Assembly (NCBI GenBank): GCA_963792385.1
Contig: CAWBVZ010000003.1
Coordinates: 186,001-250,000, forward strand
DNA length: 64,000 nucleotides
Direction: 5' to 3'
Source: DASSUW01 sp963792385
GTDB lineage: Bacteria; Actinomycetota; Thermoleophilia; Solirubrobacterales; Solirubrobacteraceae
Notes under the pieces: model-generated
Seen by the model: the letters and a program-made list of their open reading frames with translations, nothing else
Database searches by the model: none
What the model was told of the DNA's origin: nothing
Part shown: positions 51,805 to 59,720 of the stretch, piece by piece
Layout of the letters: each line of letters begins with the position of its first letter
Numbering within the stretch: position 1 is the first letter of the stretch
Position numbers and translations under genes: made by a program

Positions 51805-52218
51805 CTAGCGATCCACGAGGTTGTTGTCGATCTGGAGCGGCGGAGCCCCAGGCTCGGCGGCCGCCGGTGCCTCGTCCGGCGCGTCGGCGGGCGGCTCGAC
51901 GCCGAGCGTCTCGGCCAGCTCGCCGGTCTCGTACATCTCCGTGATGATGTCGCAGCCGCCGACCAGCTCGCCCTTCACGAACAGCTGGGGGATCGTCGGC
52001 CAGTTCGACAGCGACGACAGCTCCTGCCGGATACGGGGATCCGGGAGGATGTCGACGGCCGCGAACGGCGCACCGGTGGCTTCGAGCGCAGCGACCGTGC
52101 GCGCGGAGAAGCCGCACGCGGGGCGCTCGGGCGTGCCCTTCATGAAGAGGATGACCTCGTGGTCGCGGATCGCGTCGGCGATTGCCTCGCGAATGGGGTT
52201 CTCAGTCGTCTCGCTCAT
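51805..52218 (-). CDS. grxD: Monothiol glutaredoxin (Grx4/GrxD type)
   Basis: A 137-residue protein that binds and transfers [2Fe-2S] clusters. LFMKGTPERPACGFSARTV contains the CGFS motif, NWPTIPQLFVKGELVGGCDI holds the cis-Pro and glutathione-binding GG, as in all monothiol glutaredoxins. The C-terminal 30 residues are an Ala/Pro-rich tail. In actinobacteria lacking glutathione the thiol partner would differ. It lies 3 bp downstream of bolA in one operon, the classic functional pair. Confidence 0.92.
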   Translation of the reverse strand: MSETTENPIREAIADAIRDHEVILFMKGTPERPACGFSARTVAALEATGAPFAAVDILPDPRIRQELSSLSNWPTIPQLFVKGELVGGCDIITEMYETGELAETLGVEPPADAPDEAPAAAEPGAPPLQIDNNLVDR

Positions 52219-52221
52219 GTC

Positions 52222-52449
52222 TTACTCCGCTCGCGTTTCGAGGGACAGCGCGTGGATCGGCCCGCCGATATCGGGCCCGAACACCGCGTACACGCGGCGG
52301 TGCTGCTCGATCCGGCTCATGCCGGCGAACTCTGCGGCGGCGACCGAGGCGCGGAAATGGTCCCCGCCCCCCGTGAGGTCGGTCACCTCGGCGCGAGCGC
52401 CGGGGATGGCCGTCTCGATGCGCTGCTTCAGGTCGTCGGTCGTCGGCAC
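52222..52449 (-). CDS. bolA: BolA family protein
   Basis: A 75-residue protein starting at GTG 52449. DDLKQRIETAIPGARAEVTDLTGGGDHFRASVAAAEFAG, followed by SRIEQHRRVYAVFGPDIGGPIHALSLET, is the BolA class II fold with conserved His residues that share the Fe-S cluster with Grx4. It is co-transcribed with grxD and divergent from erpA over a 37-bp gap, suggesting a common Fe-S control region. No IscR-like operator could be seen. Confidence 0.9.
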   Translation of the reverse strand: MPTTDDLKQRIETAIPGARAEVTDLTGGGDHFRASVAAAEFAGMSRIEQHRRVYAVFGPDIGGPIHALSLETRAE

Positions 52450-52486
52450 CGCAAAAAGAGTAGCGGGCGCTATCCTTTCTGAAGCG

Positions 52487-52840
52487 ATGATCAGCTTCAC
52501 TGACAGGGGCGCCGAGAAGGTGCAGGAGTTCCTCGCCGGCCAGGGCGGCGAGATCAACACCGCCGGCCTGCGTGTCGGCGTGCGCGGCGGGGGCTGCTCA
52601 GGCTTCCAGTATGCGCTCGCGTTCGACACGGAGCGTGCAGGCGACCAGGTCTTCGAAGACCACGGCCTGCGGATCCTCGTCGACGAGCCGAGCCTTCCCT
52701 ATGTGGGCGGCGCGATCGTGGACTACGTCGAAGGCCTGCAGGGCGCCGGCTTCAAGGTCGACAATCCCAATGTGATCGCCGCATGCGGTTGCGGCTCCTC
52801 GTTCCGCGTCGCGGACGAGGAAGAGGTCTCCGCGGTCTAG
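52487..52840 (+). CDS. erpA: Iron-sulfur cluster insertion protein (ErpA/IscA type)
   Basis: A 117-residue A-type carrier. ISFTDRGAEKVQEFLAGQG opens the fold; the three cluster-binding Cys are in VRGGGCSGFQYAL and NVIAACGCGSSF. The region LVDEPSLPYVGGAIVDYVEGLQGAGFKVDNP fits ErpA. It is divergent from the bolA-grxD operon, so the three genes form an Fe-S trafficking unit. The next gene starts 58 nt before its stop. Confidence 0.92.
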   Translation: MISFTDRGAEKVQEFLAGQGGEINTAGLRVGVRGGGCSGFQYALAFDTERAGDQVFEDHGLRILVDEPSLPYVGGAIVDYVEGLQGAGFKVDNPNVIAACGCGSSFRVADEEEVSAV

Positions 52841-54105
52841 CGGCAGCCGCGCTCGTCGCAGCGGCTGTTGCCGCTACGAGCGTGCTGCTCCTGACGGGCG
52901 ACGGCGATACGCCGTCGCCGCGCCCGGCCCCCTCGCGAACGCCCGCCGCGGCTCCACCGCCCCTGGACGCACCGGCGACCGGGCCGTCGCTGGCGCTCGG
53001 CATCACCGAGCCGAACCCGAGTCTCGTCGCCGCCCCCGGCGCGCGCGGCGTCCCGCCGGAGTGGGTGCGCTGGCGCGACGAGCTGGCGCGCATCCGGCCG
53101 TCCCTCTACCGGCTTGTCGTCGTCTGGTCGCAGGTCCAGCCGCGGGCCGACGCCCCCGCCGACCTCGCGCGCCTCGAACTCGGCTGCATGCGCGCGGTGC
53201 AGCCGTGCGCCGCCTACGCAGGGCTGCGCGATCAGCTGCGCGCGCTCGCGTCGCGGCAGCGCGAGGGCGGCGGCTGGGAGGCGCTGGTGGTGGTCACCGG
53301 CACGCCGGACTGGGCCGCCGCGCCGGCGGACGGGTGCCGCCGCGGCGCGCAGTTCGGCGCCGTCCGGGCGAGCGCGCTGTCCGCCTACCGGCAGCTGATC
53401 GCGGACGTGCTCGCCGTTGCCGACCAGGAGGGCGCGCGGCTGCGCTTCTTCAGCCCTTGGAACGAGCCGAATCACCCGTACTTCCTGTCGCCGCAGCGGG
53501 CGCGCTGCGATCCGGCCGCGCCGTCGCGCGCGGTGGCGTCGTACCGCGCGCTCGCCGGAGCGATGCGCGAGCAGCTTGCCGTGACGCCGGGCGACCAGCG
53601 GCTCGTGCTGGGGGAGACCGCCGGGCTGCTCGAGCCGTCCGCGCGCGCGACGTCGGTACAGGAGATGATCCGCGGCCTGCCGCGCGAGCTGGTGTGCTCG
53701 GCGCCCGTGTGGTCGCAGCACGCCTACATCGGCGGGACCGACCCGGTGTCGACCGTGACCGCAGCGCTGGCGGCGCGCCGCTGCCCGCGCCCGCACGCGA
53801 TCTGGATCACCGAGACCGGCGTCGGGCCTGCCCCGCAGGGGTTCTCGGAGGCCCGCGGGATCACGAGCGAGCGCCAGGGCTGCGGGCTGCTGCACAAGCG
53901 GCTGCTCGAGTGGTACGAGAACCCGCGCGTGACGGTCGCCGTCCAGTACACGTTCCGCGAGGACGATCTCTTCCCGACCGGCCTCGTCACCACGGACCTG
54001 ACCCGCTCGCGCGCCGCGCTCGGCGAGTGGCAGGCGTGGGGCGCACGGCCGACCACCGCCGCGCCACCACCCGCGCCCGCCTGCAAGGGGTCAGACCCCC
54101 CTTAG
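52783..54105 (+). CDS. Membrane-anchored or secreted clan GH-A glycosidase-like protein
   Basis: A 440-residue protein. An Arg-rich N-terminus precedes a hydrophobic helix (about residues 18-38, GLAAAALVAAAVAATSVLLL), then a Pro/Ala-rich linker. The catalytic domain has RFFSPWNEPNHPYFL, with an acid/base Glu, and IWITETGVGPAPQGF, with the nucleophile Glu, typical of (beta/alpha)8 GH5/GH39/cellulase-like enzymes. Substrate is unknown; no nearby sugar cluster helps. It overlaps erpA by 58 nt. The last six residues (KGSDPP) and the stop codon are supplied by the first copy of a tandem repeat. Confidence 0.8.
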   Translation: MRLRLLVPRRGRGRGLRGLAAAALVAAAVAATSVLLLTGDGDTPSPRPAPSRTPAAAPPPLDAPATGPSLALGITEPNPSLVAAPGARGVPPEWVRWRDELARIRPSLYRLVVVWSQVQPRADAPADLARLELGCMRAVQPCAAYAGLRDQLRALASRQREGGGWEALVVVTGTPDWAAAPADGCRRGAQFGAVRASALSAYRQLIADVLAVADQEGARLRFFSPWNEPNHPYFLSPQRARCDPAAPSRAVASYRALAGAMREQLAVTPGDQRLVLGETAGLLEPSARATSVQEMIRGLPRELVCSAPVWSQHAYIGGTDPVSTVTAALAARRCPRPHAIWITETGVGPAPQGFSEARGITSERQGCGLLHKRLLEWYENPRVTVAVQYTFREDDLFPTGLVTTDLTRSRAALGEWQAWGARPTTAAPPPAPACKGSDPP

Positions 54106-54178
54106 GGCGCCCGAACAGGGGTCAGACCCCCCTTAGGGCGCCCGAACAGGGGTCTGACCCCCGTTTGGGGGCCCTAAC
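54086..54178. repeat. Three-copy 31-bp tandem repeat with GGGGTCWGACCCC palindromes
   Basis: Units begin at 54086, 54117 and 54148. Each carries the palindrome GGGGTCAGACCCC or GGGGTCTGACCCC (54087-54099, 54118-54130, 54149-54161). The first two units are identical; the third is diverged after the palindrome. The first unit includes the stop codon of the glycosidase gene. The palindrome resembles small dispersed repeats found between genes in many bacteria. It may also act as a hairpin terminator. Confidence 0.8.
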
Positions 54179-54227
54179 CCGTCGGACGGGGGTTGACCGC
54201 TGGGCGTCTGTCGGCTCCACTGACAGC

Positions 54228-54989
54228 GTGCCCGACTACGACGCGTTCGGCCGAGAGATCAACGAGGACCCGCTCGCGAAGCTGCGCGAGGCGACGGTCG
54301 AGCCGGTCCGCGCGCCTCTCCCCGCTCCAGCCGTCAAGGCCGCGACTCCGGCTCCGGCCCCGGCCGCCGTCGTGCCGGAGCCGGAGTTCGTGCCGCCCAC
54401 GCCGGCGCGGCCGCAGTTCGTCCGCCCGCCGCGCAGGAGCCATCGCGGCCTCGCCGCATTGCTCCTGCTGATCGCGGTCGTGGGCGGGATCGGGCTGGCG
54501 GCGAACGCCGTCGTCACGAAGGTCGAGGACGGCATCAACGGCGTCCTCGACGAGGCCGACCTGGTGCCGCCGGCCAACTCCCAGCGTGGCTCGCTGGTCC
54601 GCCGTGCGAACTTCGCGGACGCGCTGGCCACGATGCGCGAGAGCGGCCTCGGCCGCCTGTTCAGCCTGCGCGTGGCGCCCGACCGCATCGACGCGTCGCT
54701 GATCGCCGCCGACGGGCGGATGCACAACGTGCAGATCAACGCCGCCGGCGAACTGCGGGAGCTCAGCGCGAGCCCCGGGCCAGACCAGCCGACGACCGCC
54801 TACAACCGGATCGACCCGAAGGCGCCCGAGCGCCTCGCCCGCACCGGCGCGGCCCGCGCCAAGGTGCGCGCGCGCAGCATCAACTACCTCGTGCTCAACC
54901 CGGGCAAGCCGCTCACCTGGGGCGCGTATTACAAGGGCGGCGAGATCGTCATCGGCGACGCGCACGGCCGCCCGCAGCGCGTGCTGTAA
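54228..54989 (+). CDS. Hypothetical single-pass membrane protein
   Basis: A 253-residue protein. The cytosolic N-terminus (MPDYDAFGREINEDPLAKLREA) leads to a proline-rich linker, one helix (about residues 79-100, GLAALLLLIAVVGGIGLAANAV) and an extracytoplasmic domain with VAPDRIDASLIAADGRMHNVQINAAGEL and INYLVLNPGKPLTWGAYYKGGEIVIGD, probably beta-rich. No family is recognised. The GTG start is chosen because the Asp/Glu-rich N-terminus is a common form in this class. A strong hairpin follows its stop. Confidence 0.62.
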   Translation: MPDYDAFGREINEDPLAKLREATVEPVRAPLPAPAVKAATPAPAPAAVVPEPEFVPPTPARPQFVRPPRRSHRGLAALLLLIAVVGGIGLAANAVVTKVEDGINGVLDEADLVPPANSQRGSLVRRANFADALATMRESGLGRLFSLRVAPDRIDASLIAADGRMHNVQINAAGELRELSASPGPDQPTTAYNRIDPKAPERLARTGAARAKVRARSINYLVLNPGKPLTWGAYYKGGEIVIGDAHGRPQRVL

Positions 54990-55016
54990 CCCCTCTCCAC
55001 TTCCAATTTATACGCG

Positions 55017-55045
55017 ACAGGGGGGCTTGAAACAAGCCCCCCTGT
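55017..55045 (+). terminator. Hairpin terminator
   Basis: A perfect 13-bp stem (ACAGGGGGGCTTG with its complement) and a 3-nt AAA loop lie 28 nt after the stop of the membrane-protein gene. There is no T tract, but the stem is very stable. Just downstream CATAAT (55052-55057) could be the -10 of the next gene with a -35 (TTGAAA, 55027) inside the hairpin; that overlap would be unusual. Confidence 0.72.
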
Positions 55046-55099
55046 GTGCCCCATAATCGCCCGCCGAACGCCAGAACCGATGGCAATGGGAGGCGGGAA

Positions 55100-56596
55100 A
55101 TGCAGATGACCGAGCATGCGGTGGTGATCGCCGGCGGAGGTCCGACAGGGCTGATGTTGGCGGGCGAGTTGGCGTTGGCGGGGGTCGACGTCGCGATTGT
55201 CGAGCGGCGCGCGAGCCAGGACATCGCCGGCTCGCGTGCAGGCGGGCTGCATTCACGGACCATCGAGGTCCTCGATCAGCGTGGAATCGCCGATCGGTTC
55301 ATCGCGGAGGGGCAGGTGGCTCAGGTCGCGGGGTTCGCCAGGGTCCCGTTGGACATCAGCGACTTTCCCACTCGACACCCGTACACGCTCGGGCTGTGGC
55401 AGAACCACATCGAGCGAATCATGGCCGGCTGGGTCGGCGAGCTGGCGGTGCCGATCTATCGCGAACGTGAGGTGACAGGATTCGCACAGCACGACAGCGG
55501 CGTCGACGTCGAGCTGTCCGACGGCACGTCGCTGCGGGCGGCATATCTCGTCGGGTGCGACGGAGGACGCAGTGTGGTCCGGAAGGCCGCGGGCATCGAG
55601 TTCCCCGGATGGGATCCGAGTACCAGCAACCTGATCGCCGAGGTCGAGATGGCCGAGGAGCCGGAGTTGGGCATCCGCCAGGACGCCGTCGGCATTCACG
55701 GCATCGGCAGGGTGGAGTACGAGATCCGCGACGGCGAGATCATCTACAGCGATGCGGGGCCGATACGGGTCATGGTGACCGAACCGCAGGTCGGAGCCAC
55801 CACCGAACCCACCATGCGCGATCTGCGCGAGGGCCTCATCCGCGTCTGGGGCACCGACTACGGGGTCCACAGTCCCACCTCGATATCCAGGTTCACCGAC
55901 ATGACTCGGCAGGCCGCGGCCTACCGCGAACGACGGGTGCTGCTGGCCGGCGACGCCGCACATGTGCATAGCCCGGTGGGTGGACAGGGCCTCAACACCG
56001 GTGTGCAGGATGCGGTGAATCTGGGATGGAAGCTGGCCCAGGTCGTCAACCAGACATCGCCCGACAGCCTCCTGGATACCTACCATGCCGAGCGCCACCC
56101 GGTCGCTGCCCGCGTGCTGCACGACACGCTCGCGCAAGTCGCGCTGTTCCGCGAAGACGACCGCACGAAGGCCCTGCGCGACACGATTGCCGAGCTCCTC
56201 AGCATGGACGAGCCCCGCAGGCGCTTCGCGGCGTTGATGTCCGGTCTGGGCATTCACTACGAACTCGGCGAGGGACACCCGCTGCTCGGACGGCGCATGC
56301 CCGATCTCGACCTGGTCACCGCCAACGGCCCGCTGCGGGTCTTCACCCTGCTGCACGATGCCCGGGCGGTGTTCCTCAACCTCGGTGAGTCCGGCGACGT
56401 CGACGTCACTCCCTGGGCAGATCGCGTTCAGTTGATCGACGCCACATACGCGGGTGCGTGGGAGCTCCCGGCACTCGGGGTGGTCACCGCCCCCACCGCC
56501 GTGCTGATTCGGCCCGACGGATATGTGGCCTGGGTGGGCGAGCGAACCGACCTGGGGCTCGCTGACGCGCTGACCACCTGGTTCGGATCCGCCTAG
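55100..56596 (+). CDS. FAD-dependent aromatic monooxygenase (PheA/TfdB-like)
   Basis: A 498-residue class A flavoprotein hydroxylase. VVIAGGGPTGLMLAGELALAG (about residues 8-28) binds FAD, LVGCDGGRSVVRKAAGI is the DG motif, and VLLAGDAAHVHSPVGGQGLNTGVQDA is the GD motif. The C-terminal thioredoxin-like domain is present (RVFTLLHDARAVFLNLGE). Members hydroxylate phenols, rifampicin or polyketides; the substrate is unknown. The ribosome-binding site GGAGG precedes ATG 55100, with ATG 55106 as an alternative. Third-position G/C is visibly lower than in neighbours, hinting at transfer from another actinobacterium. It overlaps the opposite gene by 4 bp. Confidence 0.85.
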   Translation: MQMTEHAVVIAGGGPTGLMLAGELALAGVDVAIVERRASQDIAGSRAGGLHSRTIEVLDQRGIADRFIAEGQVAQVAGFARVPLDISDFPTRHPYTLGLWQNHIERIMAGWVGELAVPIYREREVTGFAQHDSGVDVELSDGTSLRAAYLVGCDGGRSVVRKAAGIEFPGWDPSTSNLIAEVEMAEEPELGIRQDAVGIHGIGRVEYEIRDGEIIYSDAGPIRVMVTEPQVGATTEPTMRDLREGLIRVWGTDYGVHSPTSISRFTDMTRQAAAYRERRVLLAGDAAHVHSPVGGQGLNTGVQDAVNLGWKLAQVVNQTSPDSLLDTYHAERHPVAARVLHDTLAQVALFREDDRTKALRDTIAELLSMDEPRRRFAALMSGLGIHYELGEGHPLLGRRMPDLDLVTANGPLRVFTLLHDARAVFLNLGESGDVDVTPWADRVQLIDATYAGAWELPALGVVTAPTAVLIRPDGYVAWVGERTDLGLADALTTWFGSA

Positions 56597-58008
56597 CTCC
56601 CCGCCCGCCAGAGCAGCCACAGCGCGAGGTAGGTGAAGCCCACCATGATCCCGAGCATCCAGTATTGCGAGCGCACCGCGAGGCGCGCGTCGCTGTAGGT
56701 CGACAGCGCGCGGTCGTGCGCGAGCACCAGCGCGAACACGTGGCCGACGACCACGAAGGCGAACTGGGCGTACCAGGTGGCGTTCTGGCCGATCAGGGAG
56801 AAGTCGATCGCCGACGACGCGGTGCCGAACAGGTCCCAGCCCTGGCCGAACGGGTCCGCTGCGAGGTACTTGATCGCCTGGCCCTCGAACAGCAGGTACG
56901 TGAGGTAGTGGGCCGCCACGTACGCCGCCGCGATCGGCACGAGCGTATGTATGAACCGCATCCGCAGCCGGGCGGCCGTGATGCCTCCGCCGACCGAATG
57001 GGCGCCCTGCATCCCGAGCCAGTAGAAGCCCGCGACCAGCCCGACGCCGAACAGCAGCCCGACGGTGTCGGCGAGCTTCGGCGCCGTCGTCACGCCCACG
57101 CCGAGCGAGGTGAACGCGTCCACGATGTCGGGAGACACGTTCTTCCACACCGAGCCCTGGCTCAGCCCGTCGAACGTGACGGTCCCGATCATCGCGGTGA
57201 CGAATGCCACGGTGCCAGGAGCCGCATCGAGCTTCGGCAGGCCTGAGAGCAGCGGTCGCACGCCGACGACGCGGTCGCGCGTCTCGAACGGGCTGATCCG
57301 CGAGAAGAGGTTGAAGTAGACCGAGAACGTCTCGCCCCGCCGCTGCCACGTCTCCGTCCCCCACACCGCCTGAGCCGCGAGCGTGACGACCGTGTAGCCG
57401 AGCGCGGCCGTGACCAGCGTGCGCGGGAAGCTGGCCCACTTTGCGGCCAGTTCGATCCAGGCGAACACCACGAGGCCGACGGCCGCCGGCCAGCGGCCGA
57501 GCCACGAGGGATAGGGGCGCGCCACCGGCGCCCGGCGACCGAGCACCGCGCCGGTCGCGCGGCCGATCGCGCGCCACGGGTTGAAGGCGCGGAACACGTC
57601 GCCGAACAGCAGCGACACGACCACGAGCCCGACCCAGAAGGTGATCATGATGAACGTCGGCGCAAGGTTGTCGACGGCCGAGTCCGGCCCGACGTAGCCG
57701 GCCACGATCACGATCACGAGCAGCGCGACGCCGATCGCGCCGCACAGCACGTCCAACACGCGGCTGCCGAGGATCCGGCCGGTACCCCAGGGCAGCGGCC
57801 TCCATCGCGCCTCCTCCAGCTGCGGCTTCGACCACAGCGCCGCGAGTGCGACGAACGAGACCACGAGCACCGTGACCGCGCCCCACAGGAACAGCCATTC
57901 GGGGATCGGGAGCGCCGTGCGCTGGATCGGCCCGCCGTGGGCCGACGCCGCCGCCGGCGTCGCCAGTGCGGCAAGTGCGGTCAGCGTGGCGACCCGAGCG
58001 GCGCGCAT
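56593..58008 (-). CDS. Polytopic membrane protein (annotated in relatives as fenitrothion-hydrolase-like)
   Basis: A 471-residue protein with a signal-peptide-like N-terminus (ATLTALAALATPAAASAHGG) and about ten helices. Long conserved-looking stretches such as GDVFRAFNPWRAIGRATGAVLG and YFNLFSRISPFETRDRVVGVRPLLSGL stand out, as does the Trp-rich end (MLGIMVGFTYLALWLLWRAG). Related actinobacterial proteins are sometimes labelled fenitrothion hydrolase, but this is weakly based and the role is unknown. It is 4 bp downstream of the lipoprotein gene, in the same operon. Confidence 0.6.
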   Translation of the reverse strand: MRAARVATLTALAALATPAAASAHGGPIQRTALPIPEWLFLWGAVTVLVVSFVALAALWSKPQLEEARWRPLPWGTGRILGSRVLDVLCGAIGVALLVIVIVAGYVGPDSAVDNLAPTFIMITFWVGLVVVSLLFGDVFRAFNPWRAIGRATGAVLGRRAPVARPYPSWLGRWPAAVGLVVFAWIELAAKWASFPRTLVTAALGYTVVTLAAQAVWGTETWQRRGETFSVYFNLFSRISPFETRDRVVGVRPLLSGLPKLDAAPGTVAFVTAMIGTVTFDGLSQGSVWKNVSPDIVDAFTSLGVGVTTAPKLADTVGLLFGVGLVAGFYWLGMQGAHSVGGGITAARLRMRFIHTLVPIAAAYVAAHYLTYLLFEGQAIKYLAADPFGQGWDLFGTASSAIDFSLIGQNATWYAQFAFVVVGHVFALVLAHDRALSTYSDARLAVRSQYWMLGIMVGFTYLALWLLWRAGS

Positions 58009-58012
58009 GCTC

Positions 58013-59026
58013 CTAGAGAGCGGTCTTGACCGCGTTCTCGAACGCCCGCAGGCCGAAAGAGCCCTCGAGCCGCGCGGTGATCTTGCCGTCGGCGCCGACC
58101 ACGAACAGCCACGGCTCGGTGCGCAGCTTGAACGCCTCGAGCGGCGGGCGCAGCCCGGCGTTCGGGTCGTTGTCGGCGTAGACCTCCTGGTGGATGAAGT
58201 CGACCTTGGAGCCGTACTTGGCCTCCATCTGCAGCGCGATGTCGGTCACCGGGCCGCAGACGCGCGACTGGCACAGCTGCGGGGTCGCGAACAGCAGCGC
58301 GACGGGCTTCTTTCCGACGACGTCCGCGAACGAGGACTTGTGCATGTCGCTCGGCGGCGTGCGCGTGTCGAGCAGCTTGTCATCGCCCTTCACCGAGGCG
58401 ATCGTGTCGGTCGCGACCTTCGGCGCCGGCTCCCCGACGTCCGGGATCTCGTCGGCCTTCTTCGTGTTCACCTGCACCTGTGTCGGTGCGGCCACGAACG
58501 TGTTGCCGCTCTTCGTGACGGTCAGGACCGACCACGGGCCCTTCTTGTCGAACGGCACCTGCGCCTCGTAGACGGCGGCGAACGGGTCGGTCTCGGTGGC
58601 GGCCTGCTTGGACCGGTAGCGGCCCTCGGTGACGAGCACGTCGGCGGGCGCCGCGAACGGCCCCTCCGCGGGGTCGTCGGGCGTCGGCGCGACGTAGACG
58701 ACGGTCGGCCCGTACACGAACTGGCCCTGGTCGTCGATCACGCCAAAGCCGAGGCGGTCGGTGCCGACCGTGAACACCGACGTCGCGAGCCCGGCCTCGA
58801 CCGAGCCGCCGCCCTTGACCTCCTCGGCGATCTGCTGGAGCGTCTTCCCGTCGGCCGACGGGAAGTCGGACTCGCTCACCTGCTGCGCCGCGCGCACCTT
58901 CTCCTGGAGCCCGCCCGCGGCCGGCACCTGCTCGACCGGATCCTTCGACGACGTGTCGCCGCCACCGCATCCGGTCACCGGCAAAACGACGCAAAGCGCC
59001 ACCAGCGCGAGCACAAGCCTGGCCAT
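58013..59026 (-). CDS. Thioredoxin-fold lipoprotein
   Basis: A 337-residue exported lipoprotein. The signal peptide ends with the lipobox VTGC at residues 17-20. An N-terminal domain (residues 60-160) with LGFGVIDDQGQFVYGPTVVYVAP is followed by a thioredoxin-like domain from residue 205, with ALLFATPQLCQSRVCGPVTDIA carrying a C-x4-C pair and WLFVVGADGKITARLEG at the end. The unusual spacing argues against a classical disulfide oxidoreductase; copper handling or ScO-like chemistry are alternatives. It probably works with the membrane protein encoded next to it. Confidence 0.75.
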   Translation of the reverse strand: MARLVLALVALCVVLPVTGCGGGDTSSKDPVEQVPAAGGLQEKVRAAQQVSESDFPSADGKTLQQIAEEVKGGGSVEAGLATSVFTVGTDRLGFGVIDDQGQFVYGPTVVYVAPTPDDPAEGPFAAPADVLVTEGRYRSKQAATETDPFAAVYEAQVPFDKKGPWSVLTVTKSGNTFVAAPTQVQVNTKKADEIPDVGEPAPKVATDTIASVKGDDKLLDTRTPPSDMHKSSFADVVGKKPVALLFATPQLCQSRVCGPVTDIALQMEAKYGSKVDFIHQEVYADNDPNAGLRPPLEAFKLRTEPWLFVVGADGKITARLEGSFGLRAFENAVKTAL

Positions 59027-59060
59027 CACGGCCCATGAGGGTAGCCGGGCGCCGCGGCGC

Positions 59061-59693
59061 CTACTTCGCGCTCACCGGTTCGTTGTTGAGGCTGCGCCAC
59101 AGGTACAGGGAGGCGCGCGTGCGGTGCGGACGCCACGGCTCGGCGATGGCGGTCATGTCCGCGGCGTTGGGCGGTGCCTGCAGCTCGTACGCACGCATGA
59201 CCGCGTTGCGCACCCCGAGGTCGCCGGTCGGGAGGACGTCCGGCCGGTGCAGGGTGAACATCAGGAACATGTGCGCGGTCCACTCCCCGATCCCCTTGAC
59301 CGCGGTGAGCGCGCGGATCACCTCGTCATCCGGCAGGTCTTCGAGCCGGTCGAGCTCGAGCTCACCGGACACCACGTGCTCGGCGAGCGAGCGCAGGTAC
59401 GCGACCTTCGCGTGCGAGAAGCCGCAGGCGATGCGGAGCTCCTCCGGATCGTCGGCGAGGATCTGCTCCGGCGTGGGAGTGTGGCCGTCGAAACGCTCCA
59501 GCAGCCGGCGCCAGATCGCGGCGGCCGCCTTCACGGAGAGCTGCTGCCCGGTGATGCCGCGTACGAGCGCGCCGTACAGCTCGGCCGGGCGCCCGCGGCT
59601 GTCGTTCTCGACGGGCAGCGGCCCGCCGAAGTCGTCGATAAGCCGCGCCATGATCGGGTCGGCGCGGTGGAGGTGGGCGTCCGGGGCTTTCAC
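59061..59693 (-). CDS. DNA-3-methyladenine glycosylase II-type HhH-GPD protein
   Basis: A 210-residue base-excision repair enzyme. ALVRGITGQQLSVKAAAAIWRRL is the start of the HhH-GPD core, LTAVKGIGEWTAHMFLMFTLHRPDVLPTGDLG includes the helix-hairpin-helix and the catalytic Asp. It removes alkylated bases from DNA. The length matches AlkA-like enzymes without the N-terminal domain. It is followed on the same strand by the lipoprotein gene after 34 bp and preceded by the DHH gene. Confidence 0.9.
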   Translation of the reverse strand: MKAPDAHLHRADPIMARLIDDFGGPLPVENDSRGRPAELYGALVRGITGQQLSVKAAAAIWRRLLERFDGHTPTPEQILADDPEELRIACGFSHAKVAYLRSLAEHVVSGELELDRLEDLPDDEVIRALTAVKGIGEWTAHMFLMFTLHRPDVLPTGDLGVRNAVMRAYELQAPPNAADMTAIAEPWRPHRTRASLYLWRSLNNEPVSAK

Positions 59694-59720
59694 GGCCCCG
59701 GAGCCTAGCGTAACCGTCGT

